Source: a virus. Taken from it: DNA of 35,099 nt. Below are positions 22,006-29,621 of this stretch, in pieces. The notes beneath the pieces were generated by a model. The model did not search any database and was not told where the DNA came from. It was given only the letters and a program-made list of their open reading frames with translations. The position numbers and the translations under genes are program-made. The stretch is from positions 1 through 35,099 of the IMG/VR virus record IMGVR_UViG_3300011115_000070. One strand, given 5' to 3'. Numbering within the stretch: the first letter of the stretch is position 1; every line of letters begins with the position of its first letter.

Positions 22006-23649
22006 TTAGGCATTTGTCGGGCTAAGTATCAATTCCGCGCCCATGATGGCAACTTTTACCGGATCGGTGCCGGACACCTCGTAAACCCTATCGCGCAGCT
22101 TAAGCGTCATGCCTAGCCGCCGCCAAAAGACACGCTTGTAATACTCGCCAATCTTACCCATTGATGACCAATATTCGTTGCTCCAAGTGTGGCCGCCGTC
22201 ATCTGACCAACGCAACATGGCTTGAGGATCGTAGCCTGGTGCGGCGGGATAGGCTGTGGTCACTAAGTTGTACCCGCTAATATCCGTATCCGATAGTTCG
22301 TATTGACCCAAAGGCTCAAAACCATCCCCTGCTTCGGTAGTTAGGGTGTCGCCTGATTGAGTAGCCAAATACGTTTGTACATATTCAGCCACAAGGTCTA
22401 ATCCTGACTCAGTGTCAATATTTTCACTTTCATACTCTGGGTATAAATTTAGCCCAACGCCGGACTCAACATTCAATTGCAGACTGTGATGCGCGGTGCG
22501 TTTTAGGTTGTTCTGCCCCGACGGCAGCGCCCGCCATGAACGCAGCCACTTTTGGATGCCTCCGTTGTCGGCGTATACGTCAAGGTCAAATGTGTAGATG
22601 TTGCCGTTTTCAAAGTCGCCGACAATGATGTTGCCGCCAAAGTTGCACTGGCAATTGCTGCGGTGCCGCATAAACTCGCCAGCGTCCCATCCGGCTCGTT
22701 CGTGCCAGGCTTGAGTTGCTACGTCGTACACCCAAGTGGCATTACCCGATGGGAATGTCAGCACATAGAAAGCGTGGCCTTCTTGTTGGTATGTGTACGC
22801 AATAGCGTCCGAAATGTTGCCGTATTGGGCAATTGCGTACTCAATGGCGTGTGTAGAGACGCGCTGGCCGGTGTAGCCGTTTGCGCGGTAGACAATGCCT
22901 TGGCCGCGAGCGTCTGTACCCAACCAAAACAGGCCGTTGTCCATCTTGGCAATGGTGTACGCAGAAACACAGCCAATTTCATTGAACGCGCCTTGAATGC
23001 GTTGTAATGGAAAGTCAGTAGCGCCAGAGTCGTACCAAACTTCTACTGAGTCGGTGCCAAACACCCACAGTTCGCGGTGGTCGGATATAAGACCCACTAC
23101 ACCATCGGGGGAGCCTTCAGCAGACGCAAAGTCTAGCGGGTCAACAGATGTGCCATCAAGCAACTGTGTAACCCAGATGATTTGGCTGTTGGGCTGGTTG
23201 AAGACAAAGTATCCGTCAAGGTAGGCCACCGTTACAGCACCAGCAAAGTCTGGATCTGTAATTTGAGCGAACACGTTGGTGGTTTCGTTGTAGATGTACC
23301 CGTCAGGGTTGCAAGCAAAGAAAATTTGCGTTCCGTTGTCCGCAATGGACACCGGGCCTGTACCCGACACCGTGCCCAACAATGTCGGTGTGGCCGTCAA
23401 TCCGGTCAGCTTGTAGACTTCATTCCCTGACACGACATAGAAGTCGCTGCCGTTAGTCTGATGCGCCCACAAAGCGCGGATTGGGCCTGTACCTACTGAT
23501 TGCAGGAAATTGAGGCCAGGGGCGCGGTTGAGGAAAGCGGCGGTCTGTCCGTTGTCCGGTGTCATCTCCGGAAACAGGTTGACCATTCGGTTGTCCGCAG
23601 CATTGATACTGCGGGCGACATAGGACGCGCCGAGTATTGGTGTTTGCAT
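22006..23649 (-). CDS. P22 gp10-like tail / packaged-DNA stabilisation protein
   Basis: This 547-residue protein belongs to the phage stabilisation family that closes the portal channel and carries the tail. It starts MQTPILGASYVARSINAADN, followed by RMVNLFPEM, then AAFLNRAPGL, and contains repeated beta-propeller-like strands (HRELWVFGTDSVEVWYDSGA, then GLFWLGTDARGQGIVYRANG). The end is a second beta domain (LRWSDDGGHTWSNEYWSSMG). Length and position after the gp4-like gene match P22 closely. Confidence 0.9.
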   Translation of the reverse strand: MQTPILGASYVARSINAADNRMVNLFPEMTPDNGQTAAFLNRAPGLNFLQSVGTGPIRALWAHQTNGSDFYVVSGNEVYKLTGLTATPTLLGTVSGTGPVSIADNGTQIFFACNPDGYIYNETTNVFAQITDPDFAGAVTVAYLDGYFVFNQPNSQIIWVTQLLDGTSVDPLDFASAEGSPDGVVGLISDHRELWVFGTDSVEVWYDSGATDFPLQRIQGAFNEIGCVSAYTIAKMDNGLFWLGTDARGQGIVYRANGYTGQRVSTHAIEYAIAQYGNISDAIAYTYQQEGHAFYVLTFPSGNATWVYDVATQAWHERAGWDAGEFMRHRSNCQCNFGGNIIVGDFENGNIYTFDLDVYADNGGIQKWLRSWRALPSGQNNLKRTAHHSLQLNVESGVGLNLYPEYESENIDTESGLDLVAEYVQTYLATQSGDTLTTEAGDGFEPLGQYELSDTDISGYNLVTTAYPAAPGYDPQAMLRWSDDGGHTWSNEYWSSMGKIGEYYKRVFWRRLGMTLKLRDRVYEVSGTDPVKVAIMGAELILSPTNA

Positions 23650-23650
23650 A

Positions 23651-24304
23651 CTAGACGTAACTTGGATACCATTTGGTGGTCGTAACGTCGTAAGTCATTG
23701 TCAATGCCCTACTAACCACCGCTGTACCAGCCACGGCGATATTGCCCGCTGTTGTCCAAGTAAATGCGCCCGTTGGAATTAATGTAATCGTACCGCCGCC
23801 GGTAGAAATTGGCGCTGCTGCGGTGATAGTCACAACCGCTGTTGTCCCAGAAACAAAAACAATTGGGGTTGTTGGCGCAATGGTTGTTGCGCTTGCAATT
23901 GTTGGTGCAGCCGCGCTTACGGCATTAAAACCACTCAATGAAAGGCTGGTGCCTGTAGCCGAGCCAAGAATGGGGGTCACCAAAGTTGGCGCATTAGAAA
24001 AAACTAATGACCCAGTGCCTGTATCGCTCGTAACCGCAGCGCTTAAATTGGCGCTAGTCGGTGCAGCCAAAAATGTAGCTACGCCTGTCCCCAATCCGCT
24101 TACGCCAGTTGCAATAGGTAAACCTGTGCAGTTGGTCAAAGTGCCACTTGCGGGAGTTCCAAGCGTGGGTGTAACCAATGTTGAATTGGTAAACAGTAAT
24201 GCGTTGGTGACTTGTTTTGTCGTGCCCCCTTGGACAATAGGCAAAACGTCGGTTGTAGCCGCAGCAGTAGCTGCCGGTAAAGCTGATATTGCAATGGTAG
24301 CCAT
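23651..24304 (-). CDS. Small fibre-like protein between gp4- and gp10-like genes
   Basis: ATG 24304 (217 residues) follows the gp4-like stop closely, and GGA lies upstream. The sequence begins MATIAISALPAATAAATTDV, includes QGGTTKQVTNA, and then repeats of the TLVTPTLGTPASGTLTN and TLVTPILGSATGT kind. Such low-complexity beta shafts occur in phage fibres. P22 has nothing between genes 4 and 10, so this is an added structural gene. Its C-terminal part (TITLIPTGAFTWTTAGNIAV) resembles fibre tips. I infer a minor tail appendage. Confidence 0.7.
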   Translation of the reverse strand: MATIAISALPAATAAATTDVLPIVQGGTTKQVTNALLFTNSTLVTPTLGTPASGTLTNCTGLPIATGVSGLGTGVATFLAAPTSANLSAAVTSDTGTGSLVFSNAPTLVTPILGSATGTSLSLSGFNAVSAAAPTIASATTIAPTTPIVFVSGTTAVVTITAAAPISTGGGTITLIPTGAFTWTTAGNIAVAGTAVVSRALTMTYDVTTTKWYPSYV

Positions 24305-24305
24305 A

Positions 24306-25022
24306 TTAGTAATTTCCTGCGTAAATGTTAAACCGTTGACGGGTGGCGACAATAGCGTAAGGCATTGACATTACATCATCTGGGTTGTTGATGCGTTTTA
24401 AATTGCGCTTACTGGTCATAGCAATGCGGGTGACCTGTGGGCTTGGCTCAACGCCAAACTCAGGTGCAAATTCCATCGCCAAGTTGTAGGTGAACGCACG
24501 CAGATAGCCTGGAGGGAACGCCAGCACAGTCGCCAAATTGGCCGGCTGGGTGAGTTCCTCAACGCTAATAAAATGCCATTCCAAGTCCCGCGTGGGTTTT
24601 GGGTAGATGTACATATCAATGTTGGGATATGTCATGTTGACAAATATCACCTGCGGATAGGTGGATGTCACCGTCTTTACGGCAATACCATCGTATTGCT
24701 GCTGGTTGATTGCTTTGATGCCAAAACTGACGTTTGTGCCTGGGTCGCGGTAGTAGGTTGCGTCATCCAGCAAAATAGGCCGGTTGCCCACAAAGTCACC
24801 CGTCGGGCCAAGTGTGCGGTTAATGAAACCGGCAGGCCAGGTATACATTTGATCTTGAGTGCTAAACACCGACAATCGTTCAGTGTTCCACGAATCAATC
24901 ATCTGATTCATTGCGGTCAGCGCGTCTTGCGACACTGACGCGGATGGAGTCTCGCCTTCAGCTAAAACGCCAAGCAGTCGCAGCGCCCGATTGATCTGGT
25001 CACCCGCTGTATACGTTGTCAT
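24306..25022 (-). CDS. P22 gp4-like tail accessory factor (head completion)
   Basis: This 238-residue protein binds below the portal and joins head to tail. Family features: TAGDQINRALRLLGVLAEGE, LTAMNQMIDSWNTERL, FINRTLGPTGDF, MYIYPKPTRDLEWHFIS, and LAFPPGYLRAFTYNLAMEF. A GAAGGAG ribosome site precedes the ATG at 25022. It follows the coat block and precedes the gp10-like protein, as in P22. Confidence 0.9.
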   Translation of the reverse strand: MTTYTAGDQINRALRLLGVLAEGETPSASVSQDALTAMNQMIDSWNTERLSVFSTQDQMYTWPAGFINRTLGPTGDFVGNRPILLDDATYYRDPGTNVSFGIKAINQQQYDGIAVKTVTSTYPQVIFVNMTYPNIDMYIYPKPTRDLEWHFISVEELTQPANLATVLAFPPGYLRAFTYNLAMEFAPEFGVEPSPQVTRIAMTSKRNLKRINNPDDVMSMPYAIVATRQRFNIYAGNY

Positions 25023-25024
25023 AG

Positions 25025-25210
25025 CTAGACTCCTTCTAGTTCCACTTTTCTACGTCGCTTTACTTCCAGGACGTTTACAGGAGCCGCCAATTCAAAGTCA
25101 GGCGTATCCTCAGTATATCGCACCCAGCCGTTTTTCTCGTCGGCTTCTGCTTCAAGTTCCATTGTGGCAACTTTTCTGCCGTGGATAGGATGCTTTAGGT
25201 ATATGACCAT
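25025..25210 (-). CDS. Small protein upstream of gp4-like gene (61 aa)
   Basis: This 61-residue protein starts MVIYLKHPIHGRKVATMELE, contains WVRYTEDTPDFE, and ends in a basic VLEVKRRRKVELEG segment. It looks like small head proteins that often sit beside gp4-type genes, but I know no function. It lies directly below a terminator hairpin and two bases above the next gene. Confidence 0.7.
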   Translation of the reverse strand: MVIYLKHPIHGRKVATMELEAEADEKNGWVRYTEDTPDFELAAPVNVLEVKRRRKVELEGV

Positions 25211-25215
25211 AGGTT

Positions 25216-25237
25216 AGAAAGGGGGCTTGTGGCCCCC
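25216..25237 (-). terminator. Hairpin after the second decoration-like gene
   Basis: On the minus strand, GGGGGC/GCCCCC with a five-base loop is followed by UUUCU. It stands between the 25244-25660 stop and the 25210 start. The U-run is short, so partial termination is likely. This would step down expression from coat-level genes to tail genes. Confidence 0.7.
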
Positions 25238-25243
25238 TCCTTT

Positions 25244-25660
25244 TTAGCTCGCGCCGTGGATGATTGAGAAATTGATGATGACAGCTTCAGAATATGAAGT
25301 AGCCGCAGTCAAATTCCGCAACGTGATCAAGGCAGAGCCAGCAGCTAGATAGGAAACGTAAGTGGTGTAAGCACCAGCCGCGCTACCAGTTGTATTGCTA
25401 GATACGCACACAATGATTGTGTCATTGGTGGAAATCGTGCTGTTGGTCAAAACAAACGACACAGCAGCGCCAGCGGCTAGCGCTGCGTCGTGCATTGTAA
25501 TGCGACCAGCAGACTTGTTTAAGGTCACGCCGGTTGATTTGCTTGTGGCTTGCGTCACAGTGCCTTGCGCTGCTGCGCTGTAGCCAATTTCTTGGCTTGC
25601 GTAGCAGGTAGTAAATTCGGGGTCGCTGTACGCGACACCTACTGCTTGGGTATTTGGCAT
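25244..25660 (-). CDS. Beta-rich decoration-like structural protein (138 aa)
   Basis: This 138-residue protein contains GTVTQATSKSTGVTLNKSAG, a SFVLTNSTI strand, and NFSIIHGAS at the end. This is a compact beta domain also present at the C-terminus of the long fibre at 20366-22003 (SVTQVTSRTTGVTLNKTNGA). It lies two genes below the coat and between two terminators, so it is probably made in large amounts. A capsid decoration role fits, but a fibre-tip or head-fibre role fits the shared domain equally well. Confidence 0.65.
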   Translation of the reverse strand: MPNTQAVGVAYSDPEFTTCYASQEIGYSAAAQGTVTQATSKSTGVTLNKSAGRITMHDAALAAGAAVSFVLTNSTISTNDTIIVCVSSNTTGSAAGAYTTYVSYLAAGSALITLRNLTAATSYSEAVIINFSIIHGAS

Positions 25661-25674
25661 GATTGTTTCCTTTT

Positions 25675-25695
25675 AAAACAGGGGCCGAAGCCCCC
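25675..25695 (-). terminator. UUCG-loop terminator after the first decoration-like gene
   Basis: On the minus strand, GGGGGC-UUCG-type hairpin (stem GGGGC/GCCCC, loop UUCG) is followed by UGUUUU. It sits just below the 25703-26128 stop. The stable tetraloop and U-run make a credible intrinsic terminator that limits readthrough from the coat genes. Confidence 0.8.
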
Positions 25696-25702
25696 GTTAG
25701 GT

Positions 25703-26128
25703 TTAGGCAATACGGTACAAAGACCAAGCGCCGTCGCCAGTTTTTACCGCGCGATACATTTGAGCAGTACCAGCGGTGGTGACGGTCATCAAGCCTTGAG
25801 TGCCCGACGAACCAATCGTCCAGCCGGTGTTGGTCGTGATGGTAATCACGCCAGAACCGGAACCGTTGGTATTGACCACCGTGAAATCAAAGCTGCTATT
25901 GACTTTGGCGCTAGACACGGCTGCGTCCAGATCAGTAGCCAAAGGCAGCGTGTAAGCTGCTGCGGTCGTAGTGGGAGTGCCCAAAAGAATACCGTTCAGA
26001 ATTTGAGCAGTTGTCAGCGTTGCCGTAACAGTTGCCGTTGCTGGGGTAGCTTGAGTGCGAAGTTGAACTTCAGTCAGATTGCCGTCACCAACTTGGTAAC
26101 CGCCTGCGCCATTGGGTAGAGTAGCCAT
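25703..26128 (-). CDS. Beta-rich structural protein next to coat (141 aa)
   Basis: This 141-residue Thr/Ala-rich protein starts MATLPNGAGGYQVGDGNLTE and contains TAAAYTLPLATDLD, SFDFTVVNTNGSG and ITITTNTGWTIGSSGTQGL, with a YRAVKTGDGAWSLYRIA end. Proteins with this pattern occur directly after coat genes and are often capsid decoration or head-fibre subunits. A GAAGGA ribosome site precedes the ATG, and a terminator follows. No close parallel in P22 itself. Confidence 0.65.
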   Translation of the reverse strand: MATLPNGAGGYQVGDGNLTEVQLRTQATPATATVTATLTTAQILNGILLGTPTTTAAAYTLPLATDLDAAVSSAKVNSSFDFTVVNTNGSGSGVITITTNTGWTIGSSGTQGLMTVTTAGTAQMYRAVKTGDGAWSLYRIA

Positions 26129-26154
26129 GATAATTTTCCTTCAAAAAGAATTGA

Positions 26155-27363
26155 TTAGCCCCAGATGCGGCAAGCCATCTGTGGACGAATGGTGCTGAAG
26201 CCATACAGTACGTCAATACGGCAAGGCAATCTATCGTTATTCACATCATACTGACGGACGATACGCAAACTGATTCCGTTATGCACTGCGCGAGCAGCCA
26301 TATCGACCCCAGATGGCAGCAAAAGATCAGCCGTACAAAAGGTGATTGCGTCCTTGTGGTAGACCAAATTCTGTGCGTAAGCAGTAGAAGCGGTACCCAA
26401 GAAAGTCACAACAGCATTGATTAGCGGCAAGGCAGTCATGGTCGCCAATGCGTGAGAAGCGGAGTACATGGGAGCCACAGTCACAGTCCAAGTGCCAGCA
26501 ACAGCGGTTGCATCAGCCAGAGCCACAAACTGGAACAACGAACCAGTGGTTTCACGGGTTTGTGGGTTTACAGCAAAAACGCTACCGCAAGTAAACACGT
26601 CACCAGCCTTGATGGTAGTGGTCACGGAGGCTTGCGACAAGCTAATGGTTGAAGAACCTTCCGAAGTCACCGAAGCGGCAACAATGGTAGCGGCAGTCGC
26701 ATCGCGCGAACCGGTAGTGTGTTGCTTGATAGACTGAGACATATTGACTTCTTCAAAGCCCAACACGCCAGTGCCCATCATGCCGTTACGAAATTGCTTA
26801 GACACCGTATCGGTAGGATTGAAAAGACCTTTCATGCCTTCAACCAGACCAGCATTAGCAGCGGGGTTAACCGTTGCATAACGGGGCGACATAACAGCAG
26901 CGTTCTCGTTCAGCTTTTGTTGGGCTTGCAACAGCACCAAAGAAGTGGACGGGGTGGTGCCAGGGCTACCAACGCTGTTACCAATGGTTTTGTACGCATT
27001 AGCAACGTCAGCGTCAATAGACGATGCCAACTGGCTAATACGCGGCTTGAGAACACGGTCAGCAAAGTCATCCAATTGCATGGTCAACTCAGCAGACGTG
27101 AAATTCACGCCGATGTGCTTTTGGGTGCTAACGGACAGAGTAGTGAACTGCTCGTTGTCATCTTGCACTTGCAGGGCAGCGCCGTCGGTGACCAAAGCGC
27201 GGTCAGGCAGACGAATACGCAGGGTGGAACCGATCTTCGCACCTTCAACAGCAAAGCTGTCGTCGTACTGACGGTTAACGTTACGGGTGAGTACCAGATT
27301 GTTCTCGAGGATTTCGAGAGCCTTTCGGGTAATCATGTCAATGGTTAGGATGCTATTAGCCAT
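26155..27363 (-). CDS. Major coat protein (P22 gp5-like, HK97 fold)
   Basis: This 402-residue capsid subunit has a helical N-arm (LTIDMITRKALEILENNLVL followed by TRNVNRQYDDSF), the SALRI-type TLRIRLPDRALV strand, TLSVSTQKHIGVNFTSAELT, and FNPTDTVSKQFRNGMMG in the centre. An inserted beta domain lies at about 230-320, as in P22 coat, and the C-terminal YDVNNDRLPCRIDVLYG is typical. AAGGAC precedes the ATG. Length is near P22 gp5 (430). It is preceded by scaffold and followed by decoration-like genes. Confidence 0.9.
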   Translation of the reverse strand: MANSILTIDMITRKALEILENNLVLTRNVNRQYDDSFAVEGAKIGSTLRIRLPDRALVTDGAALQVQDDNEQFTTLSVSTQKHIGVNFTSAELTMQLDDFADRVLKPRISQLASSIDADVANAYKTIGNSVGSPGTTPSTSLVLLQAQQKLNENAAVMSPRYATVNPAANAGLVEGMKGLFNPTDTVSKQFRNGMMGTGVLGFEEVNMSQSIKQHTTGSRDATAATIVAASVTSEGSSTISLSQASVTTTIKAGDVFTCGSVFAVNPQTRETTGSLFQFVALADATAVAGTWTVTVAPMYSASHALATMTALPLINAVVTFLGTASTAYAQNLVYHKDAITFCTADLLLPSGVDMAARAVHNGISLRIVRQYDVNNDRLPCRIDVLYGFSTIRPQMACRIWG

Positions 27364-27385
27364 GAAAAAAGTCCTTAAAAAATAA

Positions 27386-28171
27386 TTAGCGGTTAGCCTG
27401 CGCTTGCCACTTCTTCATCTGCCGTGCCCTTTCAGCTTCAATCCACTGCGAATCAGTCATGGTCTTGATAGACCGTGGATCCGTAGTGTCATAGGCCGGT
27501 GATCCAGTGGATCGGGCAGAGACAGGCGAAATAGGTGCTGGCGCTGACGATGTACGTTTCACGGGCGGGTCTGATGCCAATTTGGCTTCAATCCGTCCAA
27601 TCTCTTTAGCCTGGGCGAGTGGCGACAGACGGGAAATGCGATCCGCTTCCTTGGGGTTTGTGCCGAGGTGGTATGCCAACTCAGGCCCAATATCCGAGGA
27701 TTGGATTGCCTCTGCCATCACGTTAGTGATTGGAAGTTTGGGGTTGTACGCAACTTGTTCAAAGTCATCGTATTTGTTCCGCGCTTCTTCTTCCTTCTCG
27801 TGGTAGCTTTCAAGAACTTGCGACTGTTGCTTTGCCGCTTCGCGCTGTGCAATCAACTGTTCGGCCTTTTGATAGGCCAATGCATCGGCGTAAGCCTCTG
27901 CACTTTCAAATTGATCAACAGTTTGAGTCGGCGCTGCTCTTAACGTCTGCGTTTCCGCAGCGCGTTGCGCTTGATCTCGTTCCCATTTCCTTTGCTCTCT
28001 TGCAAGGCGTTTGCCGATTGCAGCGTCCAATTCTTCCTGTGTGAAAGTCTTAGCTTGCTGTTCTTCAGCTACTTCCGGCGCAATAACTTCAGACTCAGGT
28101 GCAGCCGTTGCCACCTGTTCCGGCGCGGGGTCAACTACCGCTAGGTTTTCTTCTGACATTTTTGATTCCAT
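27386..28171 (-). CDS. Scaffolding protein
   Basis: This 261-residue, highly charged, helical protein lies directly upstream of the coat gene, as expected for the scaffold that shapes the procapsid and is then released. Features: an acidic Pro/Ala N-terminus, FTQEELDAAIGKRLAREQRK as a coiled coil, ESYHEKEEEARNKYDDFEQV in the middle and a basic C-terminal helix (EAERARQMKKWQAQANR), which in P22 is the coat-binding part. AGGGA upstream supports ATG 28171; ATG 28159 is the alternative. Confidence 0.85.
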   Translation of the reverse strand: MESKMSEENLAVVDPAPEQVATAAPESEVIAPEVAEEQQAKTFTQEELDAAIGKRLAREQRKWERDQAQRAAETQTLRAAPTQTVDQFESAEAYADALAYQKAEQLIAQREAAKQQSQVLESYHEKEEEARNKYDDFEQVAYNPKLPITNVMAEAIQSSDIGPELAYHLGTNPKEADRISRLSPLAQAKEIGRIEAKLASDPPVKRTSSAPAPISPVSARSTGSPAYDTTDPRSIKTMTDSQWIEAERARQMKKWQAQANR

Positions 28172-28201
28172 AGAATCCCTGGTGAGCGCACCAGTACGTT
28201 T

Positions 28202-28699
28202 TTAAGGACTAAGTGCTGCCACCTTGTCCTGGAATGCTTTAATCCGTGCCTCTAAAGCGGCGCGGTCTTGAACTACTGCGGCTTCCGCAACGGTAAGTTT
28301 ATCTTGACGATACGCAATGTCCGTTTCTTTGTCGCCTAGTTTCTTTTCCCATGCCGCAAGTTCCGCACTTTTGGCGTTAGATGCAGCAGCAAAGTCAGCC
28401 GCTGCTTTAGTCGTTTCATCGTCCTTGGCATCTGCTGCTGCGGCTTTAGCTTTAGCTGCGGCCAGCTTGTCCTTGGCCTGCGCTAGCATATCGTCGGCTT
28501 GAGCCTTTGCAGTTTCTAGCGCGGCTTTAGCCTCGTCACGGGCAGCAAGCGTATCCGCTACCGCATTCATCGCGCCTTGGCGCTGTGCCAGTTCAGCCTG
28601 CAAATTGACTAGCGTGGTCAACTCATTAGGCAATTGATTCTTGATGTAGTCAATAAGACTTGTATGGTTCATTGAACCACTATCACCTTGGATGTTCAT
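28202..28699 (-). CDS. Ala-rich coiled-coil protein upstream of scaffold (165 aa)
   Basis: An AAAGGAG ribosome site supports ATG 28699. After a short N-terminal part (MNHTSLIDYIKNQLPNELTT) the protein is one long coiled coil of Ala/Lys/Asp/Glu/Gln (KAALETAKAQADDMLAQAKD; WEKKLGDKETDIAYRQDKLT). No catalytic residues. Its position and length suggest a second scaffold-like or assembly protein, or a spacer in a head fibre. I cannot decide. Confidence 0.7.
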   Translation of the reverse strand: MNIQGDSGSMNHTSLIDYIKNQLPNELTTLVNLQAELAQRQGAMNAVADTLAARDEAKAALETAKAQADDMLAQAKDKLAAAKAKAAAADAKDDETTKAAADFAAASNAKSAELAAWEKKLGDKETDIAYRQDKLTVAEAAVVQDRAALEARIKAFQDKVAALSP

Positions 28700-28711
28700 T
28701 ATGTGACTCCT

Positions 28712-29017
28712 TTAGGTGTAGTAAGTAATGTTCAGCTTAGAACTGGCCGACTGCTCAATAAATTGGATGGCTTTTAGGTCACCGTCATACTGAAGCGTTA
28801 CGCCAGCCGCAAGCGGCATTCCAACCGATGCAGTAGGTGCCACACCATCATCGCGCCACCGAACGGCCTGAGTCTCAGGCGTAATGAGAGCAATTGCCGG
28901 ACGGCAATTCAACCCGTTCAAGTCCGTGGTTGGAACGGTGAGACTCGTTGCGGCACTCAGCGAAGTGATTTGCTGATAGCCCAAGCGGGTGGTAATAGCC
29001 TTAAGATTAAGTGACAT
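28712..29017 (-). CDS. Small beta-rich structural protein (101 aa)
   Basis: This 101-residue protein starts MSLNLKAITTRLGYQQITSL and contains LTVPTTDLNGLNCRPAIALI, VRWRDDGVAPTASVGMPLAA and KAIQFIEQSASSKLNITYY. The RWRDDG...G segment recalls small phage head or tail beta-sandwich proteins of marine and freshwater podoviruses. AGGAGA seven bases before the ATG. The ATG touches the stop of the Phe-rich gene. Confidence 0.7.
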   Translation of the reverse strand: MSLNLKAITTRLGYQQITSLSAATSLTVPTTDLNGLNCRPAIALITPETQAVRWRDDGVAPTASVGMPLAAGVTLQYDGDLKAIQFIEQSASSKLNITYYT

Positions 29018-29281
29018 CTAAAATCTCCTGCGCTCGGTGAAAGAGCGAATTTCAATAAACAGTTGAAGAATAGCAGAAAAGAACGCGCCTGCGAAAAAAG
29101 CCCCCGAAAAGAAGTTGCCTACCAGGTCAAGAAAGAAACTCCCCGAATAGAACGATCCATAGAAGAAGTTTCCTACCGCCCCGCCAAAAAAGTCCCCGCT
29201 AAAAAAAGTCCCGTTAAAAAAGTTGCCTGTTTGGGCGGTAAAAAACTGCCCGTTAAAAAACGCTCCACTAAAAAAGTTCAT
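29018..29281 (-). CDS. Phe-rich 18-residue repeat protein (pentapeptide-like)
   Basis: This 87-residue protein consists of four repeats of 18 residues from N2, N20, N38 and N56. Each reads N-FFxGx-FFxGx-FF plus a five-residue turn (for example NFFNGTFFSGDFFGGAVG). Twenty-three of the first 68 residues are Phe. Five-residue FFxGx steps resemble pentapeptide repeats with Phe in the inward position, so a small quadrilateral beta-helix is likely. The end is a helix and a basic tail (IEIRSFTERRRF). It overlaps the 29268 gene by 14 bases and touches the 29017 start. It lies in the added block between portal and scaffold. Function unknown; a fibre tip or adhesive spike is possible. Confidence 0.75.
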   Translation of the reverse strand: MNFFSGAFFNGQFFTAQTGNFFNGTFFSGDFFGGAVGNFFYGSFYSGSFFLDLVGNFFSGAFFAGAFFSAILQLFIEIRSFTERRRF

Positions 29282-29621
29282 ACCAACTTAACGTGTTTTC
29301 ATCCCATGACCACATTGCATCGCCTGTTGGCTTTGCCACAGGAGCCTGCCACAAACAAGTTTCTTCATCTAGCACCCAGCTTGGAAATGGCTGCGGCGGG
29401 ATAAACGCATCGCGCTGGGCATCGTAGGTGTAGCCAATACCAGCGTAGTTTTTGCGAAACGGAGTGCCGCCCAATTGATGCTGATTTCCGCTAGTGTTGT
29501 AGCTGGTGCGTTTGTACACATCGCCAGTGCGGGTAGTCAATTCGTTTTCATCATCCTCGTCTCGGCCCACCGTGACAAAGATAACCACATTGTTTTCATC
29601 AAGTTTTGCAAAATGGCTCAT
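29268..29621 (-). CDS. MSHFAKLDENN-type phage protein (cyanophage-like family)
   Basis: This 117-residue protein starts MSHFAKLDENNVVIFVTVGR and has KRTSYNTSGNQHQLGGTPFR followed by KNYAGIGYTYDAQRDAFI, then PPQPFPSWVLDEETCLWQAP. This is a family I know well from marine and freshwater phages, notably cyanophages, where it is usually listed as an uncharacterised structural or tail-linked protein. It overlaps the Gly-rich gene by ATGA. Its presence in a P22-like phage points to exchange among aquatic phages. Confidence 0.8.
   Translation of the reverse strand: MSHFAKLDENNVVIFVTVGRDEDDENELTTRTGDVYKRTSYNTSGNQHQLGGTPFRKNYAGIGYTYDAQRDAFIPPQPFPSWVLDEETCLWQAPVAKPTGDAMWSWDENTLSWYELF

Noticed and set aside
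26719-27348. Plus-strand 209-residue frame opposite the coat gene
   Set aside because: No domain, no ribosome site, and fully antisense to a clear P22-type coat protein.
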